64,000 bases of DNA, taken from Nitronereus sp964503895. Its GTDB lineage: Bacteria > Nitrospirota > Nitrospiria > Nitrospirales > UBA8639. The notes beneath the pieces are model-generated. The model was not told the origin of the DNA. It saw only the letters and a list, made by a program, of their open reading frames with translations, and made no database searches. The position numbers and the translations under genes are program-made. The stretch lies in assembly GCA_964503895.1 (NCBI GenBank), contig CAZDCF010000007.1:1-64000 (forward strand). Reading direction: 5' to 3'. This document shows positions 27,639 through 35,988 of this stretch, piece after piece. The first letter of the stretch is position 1. Each line of letters starts with the position of its first letter.

Positions 27639-27740
27639 GGGGCTGGGCCCTGTGCAATAGAATCTTGTGAACCCCGCCAGGTCCGGAAGGAAGCAACGGT
27701 AAGCAGGCGAGTCTATGTGCCACAGGATCACCTGGCCCCC
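27639..27740 (+). ncRNA. ffs: signal recognition particle RNA, small bacterial type (4.5S)
   Basis: The conserved SRP domain IV is present: GCCAGGTCCGGAAGGAAGCA and AGCAGGCG, with the GGAA tetraloop and the asymmetric internal loop that binds Ffh. The outer stem pairs GGGG (27639) and CCTGTG with CACAGG and CCCC at 27740. About 102 bases, the short hairpin form without an Alu domain. Position between tRNA-Ser and dnaX is typical. Confidence 0.95.
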
Positions 27741-27777
27741 ATTCAAAAGATCCTGGTCCGTAAAGCGCATGCTAGGA

Positions 27778-27844
27778 ATCGTATTTCGTGTCTCGTCATT
27801 CGTATCTCGTGAAAATACGAAACGCGGAATGCGAATGACGAATA
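27778..27844. repeat. palindromic short repeat before dnaX
   Basis: Contains CGTATTTCGTGTCTCGT and a perfect nine-base inverted pair, CGTCATTCG (27794-27802) with CGAATGACG (27832-27840). Related sequence occurs at 33671-33729 and, as fragments, at about 26034 and 2885. The element ends five bases before the dnaX start. Confidence 0.5.
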
Positions 27845-27848
27845 AAGT

Positions 27849-29708
27849 ATGGAATATCAAGTCTCCGCTAGAAAATTTCGTCCTGGGACCTTTGACGAAC
27901 TCATTGGCCAACCCCATGTCGTTCAAACGTTGCGAAATGCGATTCTTCGCAAACAAGTGGCTCATGCGTACTTGTTTTCAGGCATGCGTGGCGTGGGAAA
28001 GACAACTGTCGCGCGAATTCTTGCCAAAGCACTGAATTGCGAAAACGGCCCATCTTCTGACCCCTGCGAACAATGCGAAAGTTGCAAAGAAATTAGCCGC
28101 GGAAACTCCATGGATGTAATCGAAATCGACGGGGCTTCCAATACCAGCGTCGATGATATTCGAGAACTTCGGGAAAACGTGAAATTTTCCCCTTTCCGTG
28201 GCATGTACAGAATTTACATTATTGACGAAGTCCACATGCTTTCGAATTCGGCATTTAACGCCTTACTCAAGATGCTCGAGGAGCCACCTGCCCATGCTAT
28301 CTTTGTATTTGCTACCACCGAGGTCCATAAAATTCCCGCCACCATTACATCCCGATGCCAGCATTTTAATTTCCGTCGGATTCCCCGTCGCGAAATTATC
28401 GCCAGACTTCAGAGCGTAGCCCAGAAGAATGAAGTCGCTATTGAAGAGCGAAGTTTGAGCGCGATTGCCCAAGCGAGCGAAGGCAGCATGCGTGATGCAT
28501 TGAGCTTGCTGGATCAGGCCGTGGCTTTTGGTGGAAAAACCATCAGTGATCAAGATGTTGAGGAAATGCTCGGTTCAGTACCAAATGAACTGGTCGGGCG
28601 CTTGGTTGAGACCATCATCCATCAAAACCCAGCAACCGCATTAGAGTTAGTCGGTGAAGTCATCGACCACGGATACGACCTTCGCACCTATTGCGGAGCC
28701 GTAGTAGAGCGGACGCGCAATCTTATGATCGCCGCAATCATTCCAGGAGCCGAGCAAGCTGAAGGGTTAATGGACTTACCTAACGAAGAAGTACAACATC
28801 TCATGACCGAGGCCAAATCCTTTTCAATTGAACAATTACAAGAATTGTTTCAGTTGTTTGCCCAAGCCGAAGATCGACTTCGAGCTACGTCACATCCACG
28901 ATTCGCGTTTGAAGTGGCAGCGGTTCGAGCAGCCCGCTTGTTTCAACACAAACCAACGACATCCAGCCCACAACCAGTGAGTTCATCGCCCAAACCCCAG
29001 GTTAATACAACTGCAGGGGCACAACCAGAAACACCGAAAAGGCCGACATCGGAAATGGCCCCAGACCCACTACGGGGTAGACCAGCACAGCCAGATCAAA
29101 GACATAAAACACCATCCGCCGTAACCCGACAAGAACCGGGCAATATCCAGAAACCTCCGCAAAAATCGAGTGGGGGCCGACAGACTTCTGTGCCGCCTCG
29201 GCCACATGAGAAAACACAAGGGTTATCCAGCCCTCCCCCCCTAGAACCGAGACCACCTAAAGACAAACCCTCTTTAGCTGTGGCACCAGCGATTCAACCG
29301 GAGGATTGGTATAAAGTGGTAGGAGCCATGATCAAAAACTTTCCAAACATTGGCACGTTTCTGGAAATGAGCATGTTAGTGAAGATCGAAGGCAATCAGG
29401 TAATTATCGGGTTTCCAAAAACTGCTTCGGTGGCGTGTTCCCGCATTCAAAAAGAAGAAAATCGGCTTTTGGTCTCTCAAGTCTGCCAAGACGTACTTGG
29501 TTCCACGGTTCAACTGCGCGTCGTCGAGTTAACTGAAGGTCAGGAAAATGGGCTCACCATGAAGCAGGCACGAATTCAAAAAAAAAGCCAAGATGAAAAA
29601 ACCCTACTCGAAGAGGCGAGGGCCAACCCACTGGTAAAACAAACAATGGAATTATTTGGTGGAAAAGTGAGCAAAGCCAGCCGCGTAGTCGAGAAAAAGG
29701 AGGCATAA
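27849..29708 (+). CDS. dnaX: DNA polymerase III subunit tau/gamma
   Basis: Clamp-loader ATPase of the replisome. It has 619 residues. The AAA+ module has Walker A GMRGVGKT, the four-Cys zinc site ending CEQCESC, the DExx-like IIDEVHMLS and the SRC motif in ATITSRCQHF. Domain III ends near 370; a Pro/Gln/Ser-rich linker runs about 375-470, and a C-terminal tau-specific domain follows. A run of nine A at 29578-29586 (codons 577-580) is a possible slippage site. No ribosome site is visible before the ATG because the repeat abuts it. dnaX-ybaB-recR are closely spaced. Confidence 0.96.
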   Translation: MEYQVSARKFRPGTFDELIGQPHVVQTLRNAILRKQVAHAYLFSGMRGVGKTTVARILAKALNCENGPSSDPCEQCESCKEISRGNSMDVIEIDGASNTSVDDIRELRENVKFSPFRGMYRIYIIDEVHMLSNSAFNALLKMLEEPPAHAIFVFATTEVHKIPATITSRCQHFNFRRIPRREIIARLQSVAQKNEVAIEERSLSAIAQASEGSMRDALSLLDQAVAFGGKTISDQDVEEMLGSVPNELVGRLVETIIHQNPATALELVGEVIDHGYDLRTYCGAVVERTRNLMIAAIIPGAEQAEGLMDLPNEEVQHLMTEAKSFSIEQLQELFQLFAQAEDRLRATSHPRFAFEVAAVRAARLFQHKPTTSSPQPVSSSPKPQVNTTAGAQPETPKRPTSEMAPDPLRGRPAQPDQRHKTPSAVTRQEPGNIQKPPQKSSGGRQTSVPPRPHEKTQGLSSPPPLEPRPPKDKPSLAVAPAIQPEDWYKVVGAMIKNFPNIGTFLEMSMLVKIEGNQVIIGFPKTASVACSRIQKEENRLLVSQVCQDVLGSTVQLRVVELTEGQENGLTMKQARIQKKSQDEKTLLEEARANPLVKQTMELFGGKVSKASRVVEKKEA

Positions 29709-29710
29709 CG

Positions 29711-30037
29711 ATGTCGAAAAGTCCATTTGGGAATATGGCCAATTTAGTGAAGCAAGCACAGGCCATGCAAGAACAATTGGGAAAGATTCAGGAAGAGGCT
29801 GAAACCAAAACCGTGGAAGCTTCAGCAGGTGGCGGCATGGTAACAGTCACAGTAAATGGAGGCATGAAGATCACCAAAATCGCCATCGAGCCTGAAGTGT
29901 TGAAATCCGAGGACCCAGAAATGCTCCAGGACCTATTGGTTGCGGCAACGAATGAAGCCCTGCGGAAAGCCAAAGAACTCGTAGCGCAAGAAGTGAAAGG
30001 GTTGACAGGCGGCATGGGTATCCCTGGTATGTTCTAA
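29711..30037 (+). CDS. ybaB: nucleoid-associated protein YbaB/EbfC
   Basis: Small dimeric DNA-binding protein of 108 residues. Family features are the N-terminal amphipathic segment NMANLVKQAQAMQEQLGKIQ and the central GGGMVTVTVNGGMKITKIAI. The C-terminus ends in a Gly/Met-rich GGMGIPGMF. It starts two bases after the dnaX stop and precedes recR by 21 bases, the conserved dnaX-ybaB-recR order. Confidence 0.95.
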   Translation: MSKSPFGNMANLVKQAQAMQEQLGKIQEEAETKTVEASAGGGMVTVTVNGGMKITKIAIEPEVLKSEDPEMLQDLLVAATNEALRKAKELVAQEVKGLTGGMGIPGMF

Positions 30038-30058
30038 CAGTATATTGAAAAAGACTGT

Positions 30059-30667
30059 ATGAGTATCCAACAACAGCAACAGGGACTGCTGGCTAAATTG
30101 GTTAAAGAATTTGTCCGCTTGCCCGGCATTGGACAAAAGACGGCACAACGTTTGGCATTTCACGTGATGAAAACCGCCAAGGATGATGCCATGCGATTAG
30201 CCAAGGCGATTCGTGATGTCAAAGAATTCGTGACCTTTTGTGTGCAATGCCGCAACATTGCCGAAAGTGAGTTATGCGAGATTTGCCAAGATGCGAAACG
30301 GGATTGTTCCAAAATCTTGGTAGTCGAAGAACCCAGCACACTTTATGCTATTGAGCAAAGCCATGGATATAAGGGCTTATATCATGTTTTGATGGGATCT
30401 CTTTCTCCATTGGATGGCGTGGGTCCAAACGATATTCATTTGAAGGAATTAGAACTGCGGGTTCAAGCTGGTGGAGTAGAAGAGGTTATTGTGGCAACCA
30501 ACCCCACCATCGAAGGAGAAGCCACAGCAATTTATCTCACCAAAATACTCAAGCCCTATGGGGTCAAAGTGTCTCGCATTGCCTATGGCATCCCCGTTGG
30601 CATGGATATCGAATATGCCGATGAAGTCACATTGACGAAATCCATCGAAGGCCGCCGGGAACTCTAG
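30059..30667 (+). CDS. recR: recombination mediator RecR
   Basis: Ring-forming DNA-binding protein that works with RecO/RecF to load RecA. It has 202 residues. It shows the helix-hairpin-helix LPGIGQKTAQRLAFH, a zinc site in CVQCRNIAESELCEICQD, and a Toprim domain beginning ILVVEEPSTLYAIEQ with NPTIEGEATAIYL. The last gene of dnaX-ybaB-recR. Just after it an inverted pair TTCTGA/TCAGAA (30675-30690) lies without a T run, so no clear terminator. Confidence 0.96.
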   Translation: MSIQQQQQGLLAKLVKEFVRLPGIGQKTAQRLAFHVMKTAKDDAMRLAKAIRDVKEFVTFCVQCRNIAESELCEICQDAKRDCSKILVVEEPSTLYAIEQSHGYKGLYHVLMGSLSPLDGVGPNDIHLKELELRVQAGGVEEVIVATNPTIEGEATAIYLTKILKPYGVKVSRIAYGIPVGMDIEYADEVTLTKSIEGRREL

Positions 30668-30776
30668 CCAAGAATTTCTGAATCCTCAGAATGAGCGACG
30701 AATTACAAGTTCTCAAATTTATACCTTAACTGGCTCAACACAAACGGAGTCGCATTAATACCCTGGGGCGCCCCTA

Positions 30777-31490
30777 ATGAAAGTTTTTGTTAGATTCCTG
30801 ATTCTCGTTGCAGTTTTGGGCATTATCGGCATCATTATTGTTGGGATGTCATTGAATGCTCTTGTCAAGACTGGTGTGGAAACTCTAGGGCCGAAGGTGC
30901 TAGGAGTGCCAGTAACTCTAAAGGAAGTGGACGTTTCGCTTTTGTCTGGCGGAAAGGACATGCGGGTTAGTCTCAACGAACTCATTATTGAGAATCCCGC
31001 CGGATACAAAACCGATTATGCGTTTTCACTGTCCAATATCCGCGTGCTCGTGGATCGTAATTCTGTGCTAACTAACACGGTAGTGATTGATGAAATCATG
31101 CTCGACCGCCCAGTGATAACATTCGAAGGTTCATTGCGCGGCGGCAACCTCGGAAACATTCAAGACAATCTGAAGCGCAGCACTAGCTCTGAGCCATATT
31201 ACAAGTTTGAAAAATATGTTCACATTAAAAAAGTGATCATGAGAAATGCGAAAATTAACCTGAGCCTGTTTAAGGAAGGCATTCTGGTGAAAAACTTAAC
31301 CGTACCAAATTTTCAACTACGAGATATTGGCAAAGCATCGGGCGGGACGAGATTCCCCAAAGCCTTTGCTGCAATTTTTGATTCAATTTATGAAGCCGTT
31401 ATTAAAGCCGTTATGAAGCCTAGCAAACGTATTCCCAAAAGCTTTGATCAGTCTGAGAAAACTGCTAAAGAAAATAGGGAGAAAAGTTGA
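30777..31490 (+). CDS. AsmA-like membrane-anchored periplasmic protein
   Basis: A 237-residue protein with one N-terminal membrane helix (FLILVAVLGIIGIIIVGMSL, about 6-25), followed by a region typical of AsmA/DUF748 N-termini: LGVPVTLKEVDVSLLSGG, then LNELIIENPAGYKTDYAFSL. Members of this group are thought to move or organise lipids between membranes. It is much shorter than AsmA itself and ends in a basic, helical tail (KPSKRIPKSFDQSEKT). It stands alone, about 110 bases after recR. Confidence 0.65.
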   Translation: MKVFVRFLILVAVLGIIGIIIVGMSLNALVKTGVETLGPKVLGVPVTLKEVDVSLLSGGKDMRVSLNELIIENPAGYKTDYAFSLSNIRVLVDRNSVLTNTVVIDEIMLDRPVITFEGSLRGGNLGNIQDNLKRSTSSEPYYKFEKYVHIKKVIMRNAKINLSLFKEGILVKNLTVPNFQLRDIGKASGGTRFPKAFAAIFDSIYEAVIKAVMKPSKRIPKSFDQSEKTAKENREKS

Positions 31491-31594
31491 GGAAGGACTT
31501 ATTGAAAGGGTTGCCTAGCAAATGATTTCTTCATATAAAAATTTTAAAATATGTATTGAATTTGGTATTTGCGGATTCATACCTCCTTCTGCTT

Positions 31595-32602
31595 CTAATC
31601 CAATAATTCAGGTACGAGGATAAGAAACCAAGGGGGATCCTCTTCCGTCATTTTAGAAAACTGCCGTGCCGTAAAACTGGAAGGTATATCAGCAAAGACA
31701 GCCCCACGCCTTACTTCAATATAGCGAAATCGATACCCCTCAGAATCCAACGGTTTTGGAGTGAGCACATGTCCCAGTCGAGTCCTTAAAGTAATCAAGT
31801 CCGACAAACAACATCGCTCTCCTTCTTTGAGTGAGGAAAGGACCTCATACACTTGATTGAAGACAGTCTTCACATTCTCTGGGGAGAATACAATATTTGG
31901 TGGGCGCATGGTTTCATCCTCCACCAACTGCGCGAGGATTTCCCAAAACACTTCGGTGTCTATAGCAGACATAATGCAGAGTTGTCCTCGGCGAGCCATG
32001 ACGTCCAACAGCGCAAGCGGCCCGCGAATTGCAAATTTCCACGAGGGAAAGGTCAACGTTCGCCCCCTGTGGTTGACCTCTAGGGCTTCCTCACCATGAA
32101 TATACACAGTTTTGAACTGACCTTTGGTTTCTTTCAGATGGTCTAGGATTATGCGTTCCGAAAGGCGTTTCGGTTCATATGCAAACGTCGGGCTGGCTGG
32201 TGCATGACAGGTGACAATGGAATAGGCGTGAAGAAACTCTCGTGGTGTCGAAAGATCCAGCATATCTCTCGCGCCCCAAAATTGGAATCGAAGCACTTCG
32301 GGTGAATATTGAGAAAAGCTTGCCAAACGTTCCTGACTAACATGATAAACGCCGCCAAATTGAGACCCAGGCTGAAGTCGATCTAGAGCATGGAGAGTCA
32401 ATAACTGGTTGGATTTCTTTAAAAGGGGCAAGTATTGCTCAATGAGTTCTTCTTCAAAGGACATGTCACCAGCACCGAGATCCAACAAAGAGGGATGATT
32501 CACTCTGAGGAGCCACTGGTAGGGATTAGGGTTGGCCTGAATAAATTCTTCTATTGTCGTCGGAGCAACCTGGCTTTGATCTTGATCAATATCGCGTGTC
32601 AC
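31595..32602 (-). CDS. hypothetical protein with methyltransferase-like motif
   Basis: Not firmly recognised. The 335-residue soluble protein has SLLDLGAGDMSFEEEL near residue 38, which looks like motif I of a class I SAM-dependent methyltransferase (D-x-G-x-G-x), and later a Phe/Trp-containing region FRFQFWGARDMLDLS that could hold a substrate pocket. No other methyltransferase motif is clear. The gene lies between the AsmA-like and ChaN-like genes and points away from the latter. A methyltransferase is plausible; a non-enzymatic relative is equally possible. Confidence 0.55.
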   Translation of the reverse strand: MTRDIDQDQSQVAPTTIEEFIQANPNPYQWLLRVNHPSLLDLGAGDMSFEEELIEQYLPLLKKSNQLLTLHALDRLQPGSQFGGVYHVSQERLASFSQYSPEVLRFQFWGARDMLDLSTPREFLHAYSIVTCHAPASPTFAYEPKRLSERIILDHLKETKGQFKTVYIHGEEALEVNHRGRTLTFPSWKFAIRGPLALLDVMARRGQLCIMSAIDTEVFWEILAQLVEDETMRPPNIVFSPENVKTVFNQVYEVLSSLKEGERCCLSDLITLRTRLGHVLTPKPLDSEGYRFRYIEVRRGAVFADIPSSFTARQFSKMTEEDPPWFLILVPELLD

Positions 32603-32680
32603 AAGCAGAGCCTATCGATGGGTTGAATTGGGCGTCAAGCCCCAGGCAACCGAGTTGCAGATGATAGGGGTCTGTGTTAC

Positions 32681-33655
32681 ATGAAAAACATGCATCAGCC
32701 GATGTTTGGAAAGGCGTTTGCCTGCGTGGTATTGGCCGCTTGGGCCACTCTATCAGCCACTGCCTGTGCCACCATTCAATTACCGTCGACCTATCAACAA
32801 GGTCAAATCATCGATTTGGCCCGCAGTACGACCATACCCTTTTCCCGCCTGCGATCGGCCGTTTTGGACGCCCAAGTCGTGTATATCGGTGAAGCGCATT
32901 ACACTCCCTCCCATATCGAAGCAGCTCTTCACATGTTGCAAATTCTAATCGATGAAGGACGTACCCCTATATTGGGAATGGAGATGTTTAGTTGGGATGG
33001 GCAGGCTGGGTTAGATCGTTACCTCAATGGAGAAATCACTATCTTGGAAAAATTCCTGGCCGAATCTCAGTGGAAAAATAATTGGGGTGGTAAGTATGAA
33101 GACTATTCCCCGCTTGTTGATTTTGCCAAAACGCATCAATTGAAACTTTTAGGGCTAAATCCACCTCGCCCCTTTGTCAGAAAAGTGGCCCAGAAAGGAC
33201 TATCTGGAATTGGAACTGATCCCGATCTGAAAAAATGGAATATTCCTAATCCCTTTCCGAAGGACGATCCTGAATACCGCCGAACCATTTATGAACAAAT
33301 TGAAAAATGCCATGGCGGCCTAAAACCTGAAATCTACGAAAAAATTTATGAAGCATCCGTGTTTCGAGACGAAGGTATGGCCTCAATTATTACCACCATA
33401 TCCAAGTTAGGGGCTTCACCCCCAACGACTTTTGTAAGTTATACAGGTGCCGGACATATCCAATATGGCCTCCCTATTCCCAAACGGGTGCAACGCCAGT
33501 TGGGAGTTCCAGTTAAACAGGTTACGGTTTATCTTCACGCGCTCGATCCAAAACATCCCGAAGATGTTGAATATTTAATTAAAGAAAAAATTGCGGATTT
33601 CATCTGGCTAACGAAACTCGGCCCACATGGAAGACAGCCGCGATGTGGGGAGTAG
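32681..33655 (+). CDS. ChaN-like haem-binding lipoprotein (DUF399)
   Basis: Predicted lipoprotein of 324 residues. The signal segment ends in ATLSATACA with a lipobox Cys at about residue 29. The core has the ChaN/DUF399 features: VVYIGEAHYTPSHIEAALHML, where His residues sit in the proposed haem pocket, and LGMEMFSWDGQAGLDRYL. A later FVSYTGAGHIQYGLPIPKRV closes the domain. Members bind haem and may assist iron uptake. No haem operon is nearby. It is divergent from the methyltransferase-like gene and precedes the CDGSH gene. Confidence 0.82.
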   Translation: MKNMHQPMFGKAFACVVLAAWATLSATACATIQLPSTYQQGQIIDLARSTTIPFSRLRSAVLDAQVVYIGEAHYTPSHIEAALHMLQILIDEGRTPILGMEMFSWDGQAGLDRYLNGEITILEKFLAESQWKNNWGGKYEDYSPLVDFAKTHQLKLLGLNPPRPFVRKVAQKGLSGIGTDPDLKKWNIPNPFPKDDPEYRRTIYEQIEKCHGGLKPEIYEKIYEASVFRDEGMASIITTISKLGASPPTTFVSYTGAGHIQYGLPIPKRVQRQLGVPVKQVTVYLHALDPKHPEDVEYLIKEKIADFIWLTKLGPHGRQPRCGE

Positions 33656-33670
33656 CATAAAGGACCGTTT

Positions 33671-33729
33671 TTCGTCGTTTGTATTTCGCATCTCGTAAAA
33701 AATACAGAATGTCAAATACGAGATACGAC
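33671..33729. repeat. palindromic short repeat before the CDGSH gene
   Basis: GTATTTCGCATCTCGT is followed about 20 bases later by its near inverse, CAAATACGAGATACGAC. It is related to the element at 27778-27844. It lies between the ChaN-like lipoprotein and the CDGSH protein. Confidence 0.45.
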
Positions 33730-33765
33730 CGATGTTATATAAACGACATATTTTAGGAGGACCGC

Positions 33766-34002
33766 ATGGGTGATCCCGTCGTTATTGCACAACGCATGCC
33801 GCATGTGATGGAAATGCAACCAGGCAAGTACTATTGGTGCCTTTGCGGACGATCCCAAACTCAGCCGTTTTGTGATGGATCGCATACCTGGACCGAACAC
33901 TCCCCGATGGAAGCCGAACTAACTGAAACAAAACGAGTTGCCTGGTGTGGCTGCAAGCATACGAAAAAGCCCCATTTTGCGATGGCAGCCATTCTCACTT
34001 AG
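33766..34002 (+). CDS. CDGSH-type iron-sulfur protein with a frameshifted second domain
   Basis: Small iron-sulfur protein of the mitoNEET family. The first unit is complete: C-x-C-x8-C-x3-H with Cys25, Cys27, Cys36 and His40 (PFCDGSH). The second begins with Cys61 and Cys63 (WCGCKHTKKP) but then reads HFAMAAILT and stops. One extra C in the CCCC at 33970-33973 would restore PPFCDGSHSHLDE with stop at 34008-34010, placing Cys72 and His76 at exactly the same spacing. So either the gene is mutated or the sequence has a homopolymer error. Ribosome site GGAGG is good. Confidence 0.85.
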   Translation: MGDPVVIAQRMPHVMEMQPGKYYWCLCGRSQTQPFCDGSHTWTEHSPMEAELTETKRVAWCGCKHTKKPHFAMAAILT

Positions 34003-34142
34003 ATGAATAATCTTAGAAGACTGACTTAATAGCCCCCAAATTTCTCTTGCGTCTTTTGTAAGAATTTTAATAGAATTGCCGCTCTGGTTTTCTGAGAAGA
34101 AAAATTTGCCTTTTGGAGAGTTATAATAAGGGGGGTTAAAGT

Positions 34143-34313
34143 ATGAAAAAGACCATTCAAGGAATTCTTAGCGTGGCCCTACTCTTAACCAGTGCTACAC
34201 CGGCATTGGCTAATCCGGGTGGCGGCTACGAGGGAATCACGGGCTTGTATTATTCTATCATTGCCGTGATTCTGGCTTACGGTGCCTACGATATTTTCTT
34301 TAAAAAAGAGTAG
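34143..34313 (+). CDS. small single-pass membrane or secreted protein (56 aa)
   Basis: Unknown small gene. The ATG follows AAGGGGGG, the product starts MKKTIQGILSVALLLTSATP with a probable signal peptide cut after ALA, then a Gly-rich NPGGGYEGITG, one membrane helix (LYYSIIAVILAYGAYDIFF) and the basic end KKE. This two-segment layout resembles small subunits of membrane complexes, but no family is recognised. A factor-independent terminator follows 35 bases after the stop, which supports it as a real, separately expressed gene. Confidence 0.6.
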   Translation: MKKTIQGILSVALLLTSATPALANPGGGYEGITGLYYSIIAVILAYGAYDIFFKKE

Positions 34314-34347
34314 GCCCGCCCAGCCTTTTCTAGTCTGAAGCAAATGA

Positions 34348-34385
34348 AAGCCCCTCGTCGTCCTTGATGACAGGGGTTTTTCGTT
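34348..34385 (+). terminator. intrinsic terminator after the 56-aa gene
   Basis: CCCCTCGTC pairs with GATGACAGGGG around a short loop and is followed by TTTTTCGTTTT. The T run lies on the + strand side, so it ends transcription of the small gene at 34143 and shields the convergent tesA. Confidence 0.75.
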
Positions 34386-34410
34386 TTGGCTAGCAGTTAG
34401 TCCAATATAT

Positions 34411-35223
34411 TTAGAATTGACCCTTTTCCTTCAGTAATGGTTTGAGCACTGTCATTACTGTATCCGCGACAATTTCGTATCCTGCAGCAGTTGGATGCAG
34501 CCCATCGGCTTGATTAAGGCCCGGTTGGGCCGCCACCCCTTCGAGTAAAAAGGGGATCAATGCAATCTGGTGTTTTTGGGCTAATTCCTTAAACATGGAC
34601 GAGAACCTTGTGGTGTAATCCAGTCCATAATTCGGAGGGATTTTCATACCCGCCAACACAACAAGCGTGTTCGCATTCTGTAATCGCGAAATAATCGCAT
34701 CTAAATTGGAATACATGGTGGCCAGGGGCTGCCCGCGTAATCCATCATTTGCACCTAACTCTAGAATTACAATGGAAGGGTGGCTTTTCAGTACCCAATC
34801 TAGTCGCCGCAATCCGCCAGATGTAGTATCCCCGCTTACTCCAGCATTGATCACCTTATAGTGATACCCTGCACGGTTTAAACGTTGTTGGAGCTGGGAG
34901 GGATACGATTGATCGGGCGATACTCCCAAACCAGCGGTTAGACTATCACCAAAGGCGACAATTTTTGGAAAACCAGATGATGCGGATTTCGTCGCGACAA
35001 CATCCGCGGACTTCGATGACGGAATGACATTTTGGGCTTGAGGGTTTTCAGGTGAGAGAGAAACTTCTTGCGGATCACAACCGACTAGACCCAACAAAAG
35101 GATAAAGGTGCATAGTAGAGAAAAGTTTGAGAAACTAGTCGAAGGTTTAGGCTGACATTTCGAGATGGGCATAGACAGAGTGAGAATTTTTTTGAGGGCC
35201 CATGATAAACTATATATGGTCAT
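34411..35223 (-). CDS. tesA: TesA-like SGNH hydrolase (arylesterase / thioesterase), lipoprotein
   Basis: SGNH-fold esterase related to E. coli multifunctional thioesterase/lysophospholipase TesA. Block I is FGDSLTAGLG, block III has GANDGLRG, and the C-terminal catalytic pair is in ADGLHPTAAGY. Unlike E. coli TesA, a lipobox (LLGLVGC) implies a lipoprotein. The start is uncertain: ATG at 35223 (270 aa) or ATG at 35172 (253 aa), the latter giving a normal-length lipoprotein signal; neither has a strong ribosome site. It is divergent from ybbA-ybbP, the same arrangement as in E. coli. Confidence 0.85.
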   Translation of the reverse strand: MTIYSLSWALKKILTLSMPISKCQPKPSTSFSNFSLLCTFILLLGLVGCDPQEVSLSPENPQAQNVIPSSKSADVVATKSASSGFPKIVAFGDSLTAGLGVSPDQSYPSQLQQRLNRAGYHYKVINAGVSGDTTSGGLRRLDWVLKSHPSIVILELGANDGLRGQPLATMYSNLDAIISRLQNANTLVVLAGMKIPPNYGLDYTTRFSSMFKELAQKHQIALIPFLLEGVAAQPGLNQADGLHPTAAGYEIVADTVMTVLKPLLKEKGQF

Positions 35224-35281
35224 AGCACGTAATAGAATGCTCCGGTAAACATTTTCCAATAATGAGAGGCCTTTCCAGAAT

Positions 35282-35959
35282 ATGATCCGTGTTGAAAACC
35301 TCAATATGCAACTCAAAGCTGGAGGCCACATTGTTTCCATCCTAAAAGGATTGAACTTTGACATTCCTCAAAAGCAAATGGTGGCAATTATTGGCCCCTC
35401 AGGGAGTGGGAAATCGACTTTGTTGGGACTCTTGGCAGGATTGGATAAGCCTACCTCAGGATCGATTCAGCTCAACGGTCACGAAATTACCTCGTGGTCT
35501 GAGTTTCAGCTCGCTCACTTTCGCCGGCAAAACATCGGATATATTTTTCAGTCGTTTCATCTCATTCCTACATTGACGGCACTGGAAAATGTCGCACTGC
35601 CATTGGAATTGAGTGGTGATTCATCAGCAAACACTCAGGCGGAAGATCTGTTAATGGCTGTAGGTCTGCAAGACCGCCACAACCACTACCCCTCTCAACT
35701 GTCAGGTGGCGAACAGCAACGCGTTGCTGTCGCCCGGGCATTTTCCTGCCGCCCTCCCATTCTTTTGGCTGATGAACCTACCGGCAATTTAGATAGTACC
35801 ACAGGACAGATAGTAATTGATCTGCTCCTCACCCTAAATCGTAATCAGGGAAGTACCTTGGTATTAGTGACCCATGACTCGACCTTGGCCGAACGAGCCG
35901 AACGAATTATTACTCTTCATGATGGCATGATCATGTCTGATGAGAACATGGGAAAATAA
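35282..35959 (+). CDS. ybbA: ABC transporter ATP-binding protein (YbbA/LolD family)
   Basis: ATPase of a type VII (MacB/LolCDE-like) ABC system that acts on substrates in the periplasm or outer leaflet. It has 225 residues with Walker A GPSGSGKST, Q-loop in YIFQSFHLIPTLTALENV, signature LSGGEQQR, Walker B ILLADEPTGNLD and the switch His in LVTHD. It precedes the permease gene by 29 bases and is divergent from tesA. Confidence 0.94.
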   Translation: MIRVENLNMQLKAGGHIVSILKGLNFDIPQKQMVAIIGPSGSGKSTLLGLLAGLDKPTSGSIQLNGHEITSWSEFQLAHFRRQNIGYIFQSFHLIPTLTALENVALPLELSGDSSANTQAEDLLMAVGLQDRHNHYPSQLSGGEQQRVAVARAFSCRPPILLADEPTGNLDSTTGQIVIDLLLTLNRNQGSTLVLVTHDSTLAERAERIITLHDGMIMSDENMGK

Positions 35960-35988
35960 AAAAGTTTTGTAAGTCACCCCACGATTTA

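Noticed and set aside
34122..34127. TATAAT as a promoter for the 56-aa gene
   Set aside because: Perfect -10 sequence, but no -35 partner at 17 bases, and a start here would fall on the ribosome site and leave none in the mRNA.
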